From Microbulbifer elongatus (GTDB lineage Bacteria > Pseudomonadota > Gammaproteobacteria > Pseudomonadales > Cellvibrionaceae), in NCBI RefSeq assembly GCF_020524885.1, contig NZ_JAIVKJ010000004.1, positions 1-64,000 on the forward strand: DNA of 64,000 nt, read 5' to 3'. Numbering within the stretch: position 1 is the stretch's first letter; every line of letters begins with the position of its first letter. The translations under genes and the position numbers were made by a program. The notes beneath the pieces were generated by a model. The model had not been told where the DNA came from and did not search any database. It saw only the letters and a program-made list of their open reading frames with translations. Positions 45,976 to 55,416 of this stretch are shown piece after piece.

Positions 45976-47229
45976 TCAGGATGCTTTGGTGCTGAGCATG
46001 CCAGTGCCCTGGTCCGGCAGCGGCAGTTGGGGCAGGTCGGAAACTGCCTGCAAAAGACCTTGTTCGTAAAGGCGCGCGGCCTGCTCCTTTTCCCCTAGTG
46101 CGTACAGGAGCCTGGCGAGTTCCGCAGAGGTAACTGGGTCGGAGCGCAGCAGCAGGCTTTTTTCAAAATACTGCCGCGCTTTGCCCCAGATTTCGTTGCG
46201 TAGGCACAGGCGGCCGAGGCAGGTCAGCAAGTCCGCATTTTCCCCGTATTCTTTTTGCCAGCCATCGGCCACGGACAGCTGCTGGTTGGCGTCGGCGCCG
46301 GTGAGGTGCCCATAGAGCCGCACAGTGTCACCGCGCCACTCCCGGTTCAGAATCCAGCGCAGGTGTTTTTCCGCTTCGGTGTCGTCACCCACTTTGTGCA
46401 GCATCTCGCCGTAGAGGTTGCGCAGCTCGATGTTGCGCTGCCAGCGGCCGTTTAGGCTCTGCCAGACTTCCCGAAGCTTTTCCCGGTCTTTGCGATTGGC
46501 CGCTTCGCGCAGCAGGTTCTGGTAGACCTCGAGCTCCAGTTGCTGGAGCTGGGACTCCGGCATGGTGCCGTGCTTTTCCAGGCGCGGTAACAGCTCTCGC
46601 AATCCGTTCCATTCACCGATGTGGTAGTAGGCCTGCCGCAGCAATTGCAGCAGTGCGGGATGGTTGGGTTCCTCCTGCATGGCGCGCTGAAGGCTGGCGA
46701 TGCATTGCTCGTAATGTTTGTCGAGCAGTTGCATACGTGCCTGGCTGATAGCGACGGCGAGTTGGGTGTCGTCACCGGTGGCTTCGGCTTTTGCCAGCAG
46801 TTCGTTGGCCTCATCCCGGTAGCCCAGTTCAAACGCGCTGCGTGCGGCGGCCAGGTAGTTGATGATGGGTGCATCCGAGCGTGCGGCGCTTTTCAGCAGC
46901 AGGCGGCGGGCGCGCGCCCAGTTGCCTTCCATGTACTCCACCAGGCCGTTGGTAAGGCGGCGGCGAGCCATCCGGCTGCGACCGAAGCGGATACGGCTGA
47001 CGCTGCCCTCGATGGCGCGGGCGAGACTGCGCAGCAGCCAGATGGCGAGGAACAGCGCCAGGATACCCAGCACCAGCCCGCCGATGGCCACCCACAGGTT
47101 CATCTCGATGCGTTTGCCTGCGTCGCCACCCACGGTCAGCAGTAAGTACCCCGGGTATGAGCGCATGGCCTCCGCCAGGAATGCACCGCCGAGCAGCAAT
47201 AGCAGGGTAAAGAAAAGGAAGCGTTTCAC
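45976..47229 (-). CDS. hemY: HemY, TPR inner-membrane protein of the heme locus
   Basis: This 417-aa protein has two N-terminal transmembrane helices (FLFFTLLLLLGGAFLAEAM and WVAIGGLVLGILALFLAIWL) and a periplasmic or cytosolic TPR-rich remainder. It is the HemY of the hemCDXY cluster, not protoporphyrinogen oxidase. Its exact role in heme metabolism is unsettled. It overlaps hemX by 4 nt (ATGA). Confidence 0.92.
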   Translation of the reverse strand: MKRFLFFTLLLLLGGAFLAEAMRSYPGYLLLTVGGDAGKRIEMNLWVAIGGLVLGILALFLAIWLLRSLARAIEGSVSRIRFGRSRMARRRLTNGLVEYMEGNWARARRLLLKSAARSDAPIINYLAAARSAFELGYRDEANELLAKAEATGDDTQLAVAISQARMQLLDKHYEQCIASLQRAMQEEPNHPALLQLLRQAYYHIGEWNGLRELLPRLEKHGTMPESQLQQLELEVYQNLLREAANRKDREKLREVWQSLNGRWQRNIELRNLYGEMLHKVGDDTEAEKHLRWILNREWRGDTVRLYGHLTGADANQQLSVADGWQKEYGENADLLTCLGRLCLRNEIWGKARQYFEKSLLLRSDPVTSAELARLLYALGEKEQAARLYEQGLLQAVSDLPQLPLPDQGTGMLSTKAS

Positions 47230-48794
47230 TGGAAGCTGCCTCCGTTACCGCTGTCGTCGGACTGCCCCGAGGAGACCTTGTGCATCCGCTCGATGTAATT
47301 GCGCAGGGCACTTTGCGAGGCGCTGAGGTTGGGCAGTTCTGTTCTGATTTTTTCCTGGCTGAGTTCTTCCAGCTCGCGCAGGATCACCTGGCGTTGGGGG
47401 TTGTCCACGCCGTAGTCGAGCAGCAGCTGCCGGGCGTGGGAGATGGAATCCTTGAACACGGTCTCGTCGGCGCGTAGCACCGCCAGTTCTGCCTGTTCCA
47501 TGTTTAGGCGCAGGCTCTGACGGAAGCGGGTTTCGCTCTGGGGGGAGAGCAGTACCGGGTCCACTTCACCGTCGCGTATGCGCACCGAGCCTCTGAGGAA
47601 ATTTACGAAATTGTCCCAACTGGAGCGGAAGTGGTCCTCACCTACCTCGGTATTGTCTGCCTGGGTCTGGGCAGCGGCTGCATCCCGTTTGGCAAGATCG
47701 AACTGGGGCTGGATATTGAGCTTCACCATCTGTTCTTCCAGCGCGCGCAGGCGCAGGTAGATTCCCTCGCGGTCCACGTTCTCCACCAGTTTGAGCGCGG
47801 TAATGTCCCGCGCCAGCTGCTGGCGCACGCCATAGAGATCCGGCAGATCTACCTGGCGCACGATGGTGTCCACTTCCTTGAGCAGACCTAGGGCGGCGCG
47901 GCTGTCCTGCTCCAGCATCAGGCGCTGGTTGGCGAGGCGCAGCAGGTAATCGGCTTCGGCCAGTTGCCAGTCTTCGCGGCTGGCGTTGCCCAACTGGCTG
48001 AGGCGGGCACCCTGGGCAGTTACATTGCGCTGCAGACCCGCAAGCTGCTGTTGCAGCTGCTGGATGGTCTGACTCTGTTGCGAAAGCTGCTGGTTTTGCT
48101 GGGAAAGTTGCTGACGCAACTCACTGATCATTTGTGCGTTCTGGTGCTGCGGCGGAACCGGTGATGTGCCCATGGGTGTTGCTGGCGACGAATTCGCGTC
48201 ATCTGGTGTGGGGCGCGATTCCCCCGGCTGCAGCATGGGTTGTTCGGGAACCGGGGGCTGCTGGGTTGCGCTTGCGGCTCCGGACTGAGAATCCGTGGCG
48301 GTGTCGGCTGGCGATTGGGTGTCGTTACCGGTAACGCTCTGCGCAGCGGAGCCAGTTGCGGTGCTTTGCGCAGGCGCCGTCACGGTGATCGGGTCGCGGG
48401 AGGAGAAATACTCACCGATTACTGGCAGTGATTGCAGGTGCTGCCCCACCTGCTGGCGTACGCCGGGTAGCAGGTACCAGGCAGCAACGGCGACGGCGAT
48501 CAAGAACAGTATCAGTAGCCAGAACCAGGTCCAGCCACGGCCTTTTTGGGCGGTGCGCGCCTGGGGTGGTTTCTTGGCTGACCCGGACGCGGATTTACTC
48601 GCGGGCTTGTCTGTGCCCTTGCCTTTGTCTTTACCAGTGTCTTTGCCGGTCGATTGTGCCGCCTTGGCGAAGTTGCTTTTGGGTTCTGCTTTTTCGGTCA
48701 CCACCGGCACATCCTGGGGTAGTTTCTTGTCCGCGGCTTTGTTATCGCCACTGTTTTCCGGGTTGGAGGACGGTGGGGCTTTTTTATCGCTCAT
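47226..48794 (-). CDS. hemX: HemX-like membrane protein
   Basis: This 522-aa protein has a long Ser/Lys/Pro-rich cytosolic N-terminus (residues 1-85), one transmembrane helix (TWFWLLILFLIAVAVAAWYL), then a Gln/Ser/Thr-rich linker and a coiled coil (LRQQLSQQNQQLSQQSQTIQ). The C-terminal half is the conserved HemX domain. The annotation as uroporphyrinogen methyltransferase is historic; the enzyme fold is absent. It lies between hemD and hemY. Confidence 0.9.
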   Translation of the reverse strand: MSDKKAPPSSNPENSGDNKAADKKLPQDVPVVTEKAEPKSNFAKAAQSTGKDTGKDKGKGTDKPASKSASGSAKKPPQARTAQKGRGWTWFWLLILFLIAVAVAAWYLLPGVRQQVGQHLQSLPVIGEYFSSRDPITVTAPAQSTATGSAAQSVTGNDTQSPADTATDSQSGAASATQQPPVPEQPMLQPGESRPTPDDANSSPATPMGTSPVPPQHQNAQMISELRQQLSQQNQQLSQQSQTIQQLQQQLAGLQRNVTAQGARLSQLGNASREDWQLAEADYLLRLANQRLMLEQDSRAALGLLKEVDTIVRQVDLPDLYGVRQQLARDITALKLVENVDREGIYLRLRALEEQMVKLNIQPQFDLAKRDAAAAQTQADNTEVGEDHFRSSWDNFVNFLRGSVRIRDGEVDPVLLSPQSETRFRQSLRLNMEQAELAVLRADETVFKDSISHARQLLLDYGVDNPQRQVILRELEELSQEKIRTELPNLSASQSALRNYIERMHKVSSGQSDDSGNGGSFQ

Positions 48795-49003
48795 GAACTC
48801 GCTTGCTCAGAATGGATGCCGGGGTGCGCTTGGCACCTGCGTTTCCAACGGTTGCAGAACCGCATGTGCCGCTTTGGTAAAAGCGCGGCGGAGATTGCCG
48901 CAAACGTTGAAAGAAATTTTGTCGCCAAATTATAGCGACTGCAGCCGTTCTTTATACGGACTATGGCGCGGAAATGAAATTTTTTACCGACTATGGCGTG
49001 AAA

Positions 49004-49807
49004 TCAGGAATGGTCGGCGGCCAGAGCATCTTTCAGTGCGGCCAGCATGCCGGTGTCGCCAGCGTTGATGGCGGCGTGCACGTATGGGAAGCCGAGCGCG
49101 CGGGCATTGGCGGCGACCCGATCACTGGGGCAAATAAGCACTGCATGGCGCAGGGCCGGGCGTCCGGTGGATTCGATCACCCGGTGCAGGTTGTCCAGGG
49201 TTTCGCCGCTGTGCACGGTGATTGCGTCGGGGGTGTGTTGGTAGTTGCGTACCTGCTCGGTGGCCTCGGCTGGCAACGTGCGTCGGTAAAGCTCGCAGTA
49301 ATCCAGTCGTGCGCCGCGCTCTTCCAGGGTGCTCCCAATCAGGGTGCGGCCGCCCTGGCCGCGGAACAGAATCACACGCTCGCCCTGTGGATGCTGCAGT
49401 GACGGCAGGGCCAGCAGCGCTTCCGAGTCCATGGTGCTGCTCGGGCTGTCATCTAGCTCGCCGGTGTTACCCGTCTCGGGCATTGCGCCGCGCGTGCGGA
49501 TGGCGCGGGCAGTGGCGGCACCAATGGCGTAATAGCGAGGACCCTCGGGCAACTGCGGCCAGTAGTTGTCGAGCCAGTCGAAGCCGTATTGCACGGCGTT
49601 CTGGGAGACAAATATGGCGTGATCGAACTGGTCGAAATCCAGGATCAGGTTTTTGATGGCTTGGGCGCCGTCCCCCTGCACGATCGGTTCGATATCCAGT
49701 AGTGGTATGCAGTCGGCCACCGCACCTTCAGACTGCAGTAGCGCGCTCCACCCTGCGCTCTGGTGAGCGGGGCGGGTGACCAGGATACGTTTTCCGGCGA
49801 GGTCCAT
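49004..49807 (-). CDS. hemD: uroporphyrinogen-III synthase
   Basis: This 267-aa enzyme cyclises hydroxymethylbilane with inversion of ring D. It has the typical low-conservation two-lobe pattern: ILVTRPAHQSAGWSALLQSE, FVSQNAVQYGFDWL, a YYAIGAATARAIRTRG motif and DAITVHSGETLDNL. It follows hemC by 42 bp. The 209-bp gap to hemX is unusual in such clusters and contains a short direct repeat (GACTATGGCG, at 48960 and 48990). Confidence 0.88.
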   Translation of the reverse strand: MDLAGKRILVTRPAHQSAGWSALLQSEGAVADCIPLLDIEPIVQGDGAQAIKNLILDFDQFDHAIFVSQNAVQYGFDWLDNYWPQLPEGPRYYAIGAATARAIRTRGAMPETGNTGELDDSPSSTMDSEALLALPSLQHPQGERVILFRGQGGRTLIGSTLEERGARLDYCELYRRTLPAEATEQVRNYQHTPDAITVHSGETLDNLHRVIESTGRPALRHAVLICPSDRVAANARALGFPYVHAAINAGDTGMLAALKDALAADHS

Positions 49808-49849
49808 CGTCGTGCTCTGGATAGTTGTGCTCTGAGGCCAGTCGCGAAT

Positions 49850-50794
49850 TTAGATGGCGGCGAGGATCTTGTCGGCACCCGCTTCCAGCAACTGCTCGGC
49901 GAGACGGGTACCGAGCGCTTCTGCGTCTGCCACGTCGCCGCGCACTTCATCGCTCAGCATGGTGGCGCCATCGGGGCTGCCCACGAGGCCGCGGACGTAC
50001 AGCGTGCTCTTGCTGCTGTCGTCAAAAATTGCGTAACAGCCAATGGGTACCTGACAGCTGCCGTTGAGGCGGCGCACCATGGCGCGCTCGGCGACCAGGT
50101 GGTGGCTGGTGTCGGCGTGGTGCAAGGGGGCGAGCAGAGCCTCCAAAGCGGGGTCGCGGCGGGACTCGATACCCACGGCGCCCTGGCCGCCGGCGGGAAG
50201 CAGGACTTCCGGCTCGATAAACGCGGCGATGCGCTCGCGCATCTCCAGGCGCAGCAGGCCGGCGGCAGCGAGAATGATCGCGTCGTAGTCGCCCGCATCC
50301 AGCTTGGCCAGCCGGGTATTTACGTTGCCGCGCAGGAATTTCACTTCCAAGTCCGGACGCACCGCCAGTACCTGGCACTGGCGACGCAGGCTGGAGGTGC
50401 CCACCACCGCTCCTTTGGGGAGCGCTTCGAGAGAAGCGTAGTGATTACTTACAAAGGCGTCGCGCGGATCTTCGCGCTCGCAAATCACTGGCAGGTGCAG
50501 GCCTTCGGGAAACTCCATGGGCACGTCCTTCATGGAGTGCACGGCGATATCCGCGCGGCCTTCCAGCATGGCTTTTTCCAGCTCTTTTACGAACAGGCCC
50601 TTGCCGCCCACTTTGCTCAGCGGAATATCCAACAACTGGTCGCCGCGGCTGGTCAGTGGCAGCAGCTCCACATTGAGGTCGGGGTGGTGTAGTTCCAGCT
50701 GCTGTTTGACGTAATTGGCCTGCCACAGGGCGAGAGCGCTCTCGCGGGTGGCAATGCGGATAGTCTTGATGGGGGAGGCAGTGGAATCGGACAT
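49850..50794 (-). CDS. hemC: hydroxymethylbilane synthase (porphobilinogen deaminase)
   Basis: This 314-aa enzyme polymerises four porphobilinogens. The dipyrromethane cofactor Cys is in [11 protein letters not shown]. The N-terminal [19 protein letters not shown] and the VGTSSLRR motif are family signatures. It heads the hemC-hemD-hemX-hemY group. In Pseudomonas it follows algR; here the whole group is elsewhere and on the opposite strand from algZR. Confidence 0.96.
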   Translation of the reverse strand: MSDSTASPIKTIRIATRESALALWQANYVKQQLELHHPDLNVELLPLTSRGDQLLDIPLSKVGGKGLFVKELEKAMLEGRADIAVHSMKDVPMEFPEGLHLPVICEREDPRDAFVSNHYASLEALPKGAVVGTSSLRRQCQVLAVRPDLEVKFLRGNVNTRLAKLDAGDYDAIILAAAGLLRLEMRERIAAFIEPEVLLPAGGQGAVGIESRRDPALEALLAPLHHADTSHHLVAERAMVRRLNGSCQVPIGCYAIFDDSSKSTLYVRGLVGSPDGATMLSDEVRGDVADAEALGTRLAEQLLEAGADKILAAI

Positions 50795-50883
50795 GTGCGC
50801 AAATCAGGTCTGTTGGAAATTTGCGCGCAAGTCTAACAGTTTGCTGGTGGGAATGGGCTAGCTGCTCTCTAGTCCTTCTCTAG

Positions 50884-51309
50884 CTAGTCGGACTGCTGGC
50901 GCAGCCAGTCCTCGAGGAAGATGCGTGCGGCGATGGAATCAACCGGCTGGTTGGCGTAGTCACCGCGGTGGCCGCGCTCGCGGGCTTCGTCCTTGGCAGC
51001 ACGAGTGCTGAGGCGTTCATCGGCGTATTCCACCGGCAGGCCGAGGCGGCCGTGCAGCCGCTGGCCGAATTTGCGCGCGCGTGCGCCAAACTCGCTCTCG
51101 CTGCCGTCCATATTCAACGGCAGGCCTACCAGTAATACCTGTGGTTGCCATTCTTTCACGATGCGCTGTACCTGATCCCAATCGGGCTTGCCGTCTTTGG
51201 CGGGCAGCGGCTCCAGCTCGCGGGCGCTGCCGGTCAGGCTTTGGCCGTAGGCGAGACCGATGGAGCGGGTGCCGAAGTCGAAGGCAAGGGCGGTGAGAGG
51301 TTTGCTCAT
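50884..51309 (-). CDS. ruvX: Holliday junction resolvase-like RuvX/YqgF
   Basis: This 141-aa RNase H-fold protein has the start ALAFDFGTRSIGLAYGQ, the motif VGLPLNMDGSES and the late YADERLSTRAA. It is linked to rRNA processing and DNA repair. The ATG at 51309 is used; an upstream in-frame ATG would run into yqgE. The yqgE-ruvX pair is conserved. Confidence 0.93.
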   Translation of the reverse strand: MSKPLTALAFDFGTRSIGLAYGQSLTGSARELEPLPAKDGKPDWDQVQRIVKEWQPQVLLVGLPLNMDGSESEFGARARKFGQRLHGRLGLPVEYADERLSTRAAKDEARERGHRGDYANQPVDSIAARIFLEDWLRQQSD

Positions 51310-51316
51310 GGTCTGC

Positions 51317-51910
51317 TCACGCGTGTCCGGACTGGGTGCCGATACCTGAAAGATCGATGCCATGGCGGGCGGCGGCCGTCTGCCAACGCTTGTCCCAGGG
51401 GGTGGCGAACAGAATTTCCGGCACCGCGGGCAGGGTCAGCCAGGCGTTTTCCGCGATCTCCTGTTCCAGTTGTCCCGGTCCCCAGCCGGCGTAGCCGAGT
51501 GCCAGCAAAACATCGTCCGGGCCACGGCCGCAGGCGAGTGACTCGATGATGTCCTTGGAGGCGGTGAGGCTGATCTCGTCAGACACTTCCGCGGTGGAGG
51601 CGAACTGCATGCCGCGCCCGTGCAGAACGAAGCCCTGCTCTTGTGCCACGGGGCCGCCCACCAAGACCGGCTCATCGCCGCGCAGGCTGGCGTCCTCCAG
51701 TGACAGCTGTTCGAACACCTCTTTCCAGGTCACCTTGCTTGGGGCGTTGACGACGATACCCATGGTGCCCTCGGCACCGTGCTCGCAGATAAAGGCCACG
51801 GCCTGGTGAAAGCGTGGGTCCTGCATGCCGGGCATGGCGATCAAGAACTGGCCGCGTAGGCTGCTGTGGGTGAGGTCGCTGTCGATATTGGATGGCTGCA
51901 TGGGACTCAC
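51317..51910 (-). CDS. yqgE: YqgE/AlgH family protein (UPF0301)
   Basis: This 197-aa protein matches UPF0301: LRGQFLIAMPGMQDPRFHQA, ICEHGAEGTMGIVVNAPS, VLVGGPVAQEQGFVLH and LGYAGWGPGQLEQEI. In Pseudomonas it is called AlgH. The biochemical role is unknown. It precedes ruvX by 7 bp. Confidence 0.93.
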   Translation of the reverse strand: MSPMQPSNIDSDLTHSSLRGQFLIAMPGMQDPRFHQAVAFICEHGAEGTMGIVVNAPSKVTWKEVFEQLSLEDASLRGDEPVLVGGPVAQEQGFVLHGRGMQFASTAEVSDEISLTASKDIIESLACGRGPDDVLLALGYAGWGPGQLEQEIAENAWLTLPAVPEILFATPWDKRWQTAAARHGIDLSGIGTQSGHA

Positions 51911-52003
51911 GGCACTGGGTTACGGAAAATGGTTTGGCGCGGGCACGGGCGCGGATATAGAGAAGCGAACGTTAAGTCTAGTGGCTCCTGCCCCGATACG
52001 CGC

Positions 52004-52951
52004 TCAGCCGCGGCTTGGTGATTTGCTCGCGGCGGTGGAAAAGCCGGTCATTTCAAAGCGCCAGGTGCGAATGATCTCCAGTCGATCGGCCTCTTTGCGG
52101 ATTTCCGCGGGGAAGGGGGCGAAGGGCGAGGCCAGGCGCACAATCTGCTGGGCGGCGTCGTCGAGAACGCGCTCGCCGGAGGATTCGAGAATCACCACTT
52201 CTTCCACCGCACCGGTGGGCAGCAGTCGCACCATCATGCGCAGGTCGCCGGTGATCTGGCGGGCCAGGGCCTCTTCGGGGAAGTTGTCGTTGCCGATGGC
52301 CTCCACTTTCTGACGCCAGTCGTGCAGGTAGGCTGCGTCCGAGGAGGCCTTGGTGGCAACAGAGGTGAGGCGGCGTACCCGCGGACGCTGCGCGATGGTC
52401 TGGCGGATCTTGTCGAGTCGCGCCTGCAGGCTGGCGATCTCCGGGTTGGTAGGCGGCAGGTCAGAGGGGGCGTCACCGCGTTTCTCTTCCGAGCGCTTGT
52501 CTTCGGCCGGCAGCTCCGGGGCCTGCTGCGGGCTGTCGCCGATGGTGGTGATTAGCTGGCGCAATTGGTCTGCAGGGCGTGCAGCCTGTTGCTGGGGCAG
52601 TGGATTGACCTGCCGGATGTTGGTGTCGGCTATCTCTGCGTGGCGGTCGGTGGAGAGTTCTTTCGGCGTTTCCGCAGTGCCGCTGGCGTGCTGGTTGTGC
52701 TGGGCCAGGTAATCGGCATCTTCGGGGGCGTCCAGGGAGCGGTGCTGTGCCAGGGTCACTTCCAGGGTGGGCGGCGCTTCCTTGGCTTCGGGTGCGGTAA
52801 ATGCCACACCGAATATCAGAAGTGCGTGCAGGGCGCAGGCCAGGAACAGGGCAAAGGTAAAGCGGTCCCCCTGGGAGGCGGACGATGCGGTGTTCAGGGG
52901 CTGGGCCTGAGCGCTGGACTCTGCACGGGATTGACTGGCTGCTGCGGTCAT
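52004..52951 (-). CDS. TonB-family energy transducer (TonB3-like)
   Basis: This 315-aa protein has one N-terminal transmembrane helix (FALFLACALHALLIFGVAF), a long polar Gln/Ala/Pro-rich periplasmic spacer and a C-terminal TonB domain (GDLRMMVRLLPTGAVEEVVI, then LEIIRTWRF). ATG 52951 gives a short cytosolic tail before the helix. The position between yqgE and gshB next to pilG matches tonB3 of P. aeruginosa, which is linked to twitching. No ExbB/ExbD genes lie nearby. Confidence 0.85.
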   Translation of the reverse strand: MTAAASQSRAESSAQAQPLNTASSASQGDRFTFALFLACALHALLIFGVAFTAPEAKEAPPTLEVTLAQHRSLDAPEDADYLAQHNQHASGTAETPKELSTDRHAEIADTNIRQVNPLPQQQAARPADQLRQLITTIGDSPQQAPELPAEDKRSEEKRGDAPSDLPPTNPEIASLQARLDKIRQTIAQRPRVRRLTSVATKASSDAAYLHDWRQKVEAIGNDNFPEEALARQITGDLRMMVRLLPTGAVEEVVILESSGERVLDDAAQQIVRLASPFAPFPAEIRKEADRLEIIRTWRFEMTGFSTAASKSPSRG

Positions 52952-53057
52952 TGTGGTTATTGCTTTTACTTCTTGCCGATACTTCTGCCGTGAAACTGCC
53001 GGTGCCCGCAACGGAGTAGGCTCCGTTTGCTTGTGGCTCCGGCAGGAGCGGAACAGT

Positions 53058-54014
53058 TTACCCTTTTTGCGCCAGGCGGTCTGTGATCGCGCGCATCAAT
53101 AGTCCGCCGATGTCGGTGCCGAAGGCGGTGTCGATTTCACGCACGCAGGTGGGGCTGGTGACGTTTACTTCGGTGAGGTAGTCGCCGATCACGTCCAGGC
53201 CGACGAACAGCAGGCCTTTTTCTTTCAGCGTCGGGCCCACCTGTTTGGCGATCCACAGGTCGCGCTCAGACAGTGGGCGCGCTTCACCGCGGCCGCCGGC
53301 GGCGAGGTTGCCGCGGGTTTCCCCAGCTTGGGGGATGCGTGCCAGGCAGTAGGGTACCGGCTCGCCATCCACCATCAGGATGCGCTTGTCGCCATCCTTG
53401 ATTTCGGGAATGTAGCGCTGGCCCATGATTTGGCGTTTGCCATTGTCGGTGAGGGTTTCCAGGATGGCGCCGATGTTGCTGCCATCGGGTTTGACGTGAA
53501 AGATCCCGGTGCCGCCCATGCCGTCCAGGGGCTTGAAGATCACGTCTTTGTGTTCACCGTGGAAAGCGCGCAGTTGCGCCATATCGCGGCTGACAATCAG
53601 CGGCGGGCAGCAACCGTCAAAATGGGTGGCGAAAATTTTCTCATTGCAGTCGCGCAGGGACTGGGGCTTGTTGGCAACCAGGGTGCCGGTGCGCTCGGCT
53701 GCCTCCAGGATATAGGTGGAGTAGATGTACTCGTTGTCGAAAGGCGGGTCCACACGCATTAGCAGCACATCGAGATCGCCCAGGTGCATGGGCTTGCGCT
53801 CGCCAAGGGAAAACCAGTTCTGCGGATCTTCAAACACTTCCAGCTGTGAGCCGTTGCCCATGGGGGTGCCGCCGTCGAGATACAGGTCCGACTGCAGAAA
53901 ATAGTGCAGCTCAAAGCCCGCGCGCTGGGCCGCCAGCAGTAGCGCCAGGGTGGTGTCTTTCTTGTAAGAGATGTTGGCGATTGGGTCCATGACCACGCCG
54001 AGCGTGTGGCTCAT
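53058..54014 (-). CDS. gshB: glutathione synthetase
   Basis: This 318-aa ATP-grasp enzyme joins gamma-glutamylcysteine and glycine. Its N-terminal VVMDPIANISYKKDTTLALL, the central KPLDGMGGTGIFHVKPDGSN and late TEVNVTSPTCVREID are typical. The length is as in E. coli (316). It is divergent from pilG across a 393-bp intergenic region. Confidence 0.96.
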   Translation of the reverse strand: MSHTLGVVMDPIANISYKKDTTLALLLAAQRAGFELHYFLQSDLYLDGGTPMGNGSQLEVFEDPQNWFSLGERKPMHLGDLDVLLMRVDPPFDNEYIYSTYILEAAERTGTLVANKPQSLRDCNEKIFATHFDGCCPPLIVSRDMAQLRAFHGEHKDVIFKPLDGMGGTGIFHVKPDGSNIGAILETLTDNGKRQIMGQRYIPEIKDGDKRILMVDGEPVPYCLARIPQAGETRGNLAAGGRGEARPLSERDLWIAKQVGPTLKEKGLLFVGLDVIGDYLTEVNVTSPTCVREIDTAFGTDIGGLLMRAITDRLAQKG

Positions 54015-54407
54015 ACCGGTATCCGTATTTCTGAATAATGGGCGGGGTGACGGCGGTTCGCCGGGGCGGCGGCATTCGTGGCCGGGGCGCGACCGTCAAT
54101 CCGGGTAAGGTAAGAGTAGCGGGCCTTGTGTGCAAGCCGCATTTCTGGTCGCAGATGCGCCAGAAATGCGGCATTGCTCACAATATGATCATCCCTCGAC
54201 CGCGGCCCCGGTCGTCGCTAGATTCACTCTGGTATCTGTGATAAAAGTTTCCTCCTGATCTGCGTCTGCTGGCCGGTGGCCTCTTCATAGTTAGCAGTGG
54301 CGACGATCAGACCCCGTAATGAGGTTGCACATAAGGGCGCTGCCGCGGTTACACAACAATATCCAACGGCGCTCGAAAATAAGTAAAAGGGGATTTGGGA
54401 ACACACT
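54015..54407. other. divergent intergenic region between gshB and pilG
   Basis: No gene is seen. It contains a strong inverted repeat, GCCGCATTTCTGG (54136-54148) against CCAGAAATGCGGC (54160-54172), extended by GCAA/TTGC across a one-base bulge. No T run follows. The repeat sits between the divergent genes and may be an operator or a structured leader. Promoters are not obvious by eye. Confidence 0.6.
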
Positions 54408-54803
54408 ATGGAGCTCAACTGGGAAAGTCTCACCGTAATGGTGATTGACGACAGTAAAACCATTCGCCGCACCGCGGAAACGCTGTTGCAGAAAGCGGGT
54501 TGTGCGGTGGTTACCGCCACTGACGGTTTCGATGCGTTGGCGAAAATTGCCGATTCGCGTCCGGATATTATTTTTGTCGACATCATGATGCCGCGTCTCG
54601 ATGGTTATCAGACCTGTGCATTGATCAAGAACAACAGCGAATTCCGCAGTACACCGGTAGTGATGCTGTCCAGTAAGGATGGCCTGTTCGACAAGGCCAA
54701 AGGTCGAGTCGTGGGTTGCGATCAGTATCTCACCAAGCCGTTCAGCAAAAGTGAATTGCTGGGCGCAATTTCTGCTCATGCCAAGCCGCACCACGCTGCT
54801 TGA
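54408..54803 (+). CDS. pilG: PilG, response regulator of pilus chemosensory system
   Basis: This 131-aa single-domain CheY-like receiver has acidic residues Asp14 and Asp15 and phospho-acceptor Asp58 (IIFVDIMMPRLDG), with the conserved Lys in LTKPF. PilG promotes pilus extension through the ATPase PilB. It heads pilG-pilH-pilI-pilJ-pilL. A GGGGATTTGGG stretch precedes it, without a clear Shine-Dalgarno. Confidence 0.93.
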   Translation: MELNWESLTVMVIDDSKTIRRTAETLLQKAGCAVVTATDGFDALAKIADSRPDIIFVDIMMPRLDGYQTCALIKNNSEFRSTPVVMLSSKDGLFDKAKGRVVGCDQYLTKPFSKSELLGAISAHAKPHHAA

Positions 54804-55035
54804 GGAAAGGTTCTCGCTGAAAGCGTGAAACATTTGGCATAAATCGCGTAGACTATGGCGTCTTGCTGGCGCTCACCCGGTATGTGTCCACTGAAGTGCG
54901 CGAATTTCACGAAAGTCAGCACCAAATAACAAAGCGTGTGGCCGTATACCTCGAATGGTGGTGCGGCCGGTACCAACAACAAGCCGCCTGGCTGTGACCG
55001 AAGGCCAGGATGGAAACATTATCTCGGGGGAAAAG

Positions 55036-55398
55036 ATGGCCAGAGTGCTTATCGTCGATGACTCGCCAACCGAAACTCACAAGCTGACCACTATTCTGGA
55101 AAAGAATGGTCACGCCGTGCTTACTGCCACCAATGGTGAAAACGGTGTGGATGTGGCGCGCGAACAGCGTCCCGACGTGATCTTGATGGATATCGTGATG
55201 CCGGGCCTGAATGGTTTCCAGGCTACCCGTCAGCTCAGCAAGGGTGATCAGACCAGCGGCATTCCCGTTGTGATCGTGACCACCAAAGACCAGGACACCG
55301 ACCGCGTCTGGGGCATGCGCCAGGGTGCGCGCGCCTACCTGACCAAGCCGGTGGACGAGGGCAAGTTGCTGGGTACTATCGAGGAGGTGTTGGCCTGA
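55036..55398 (+). CDS. pilH: PilH, response regulator of pilus chemosensory system
   Basis: This 120-aa CheY-like receiver has phospho-acceptor Asp52 (VILMDIVMPGLNG) and LTKPVDEGKLL. PilH modulates the same pathway, probably as phosphate sink or retraction regulator. The ATG at 55036 follows GGGGGAAAA; the frame extends upstream without similarity. The gap after pilG is 232 bp. Confidence 0.93.
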   Translation: MARVLIVDDSPTETHKLTTILEKNGHAVLTATNGENGVDVAREQRPDVILMDIVMPGLNGFQATRQLSKGDQTSGIPVVIVTTKDQDTDRVWGMRQGARAYLTKPVDEGKLLGTIEEVLA

Positions 55399-55416
55399 GG
55401 CCGACGTTGAATCTCC

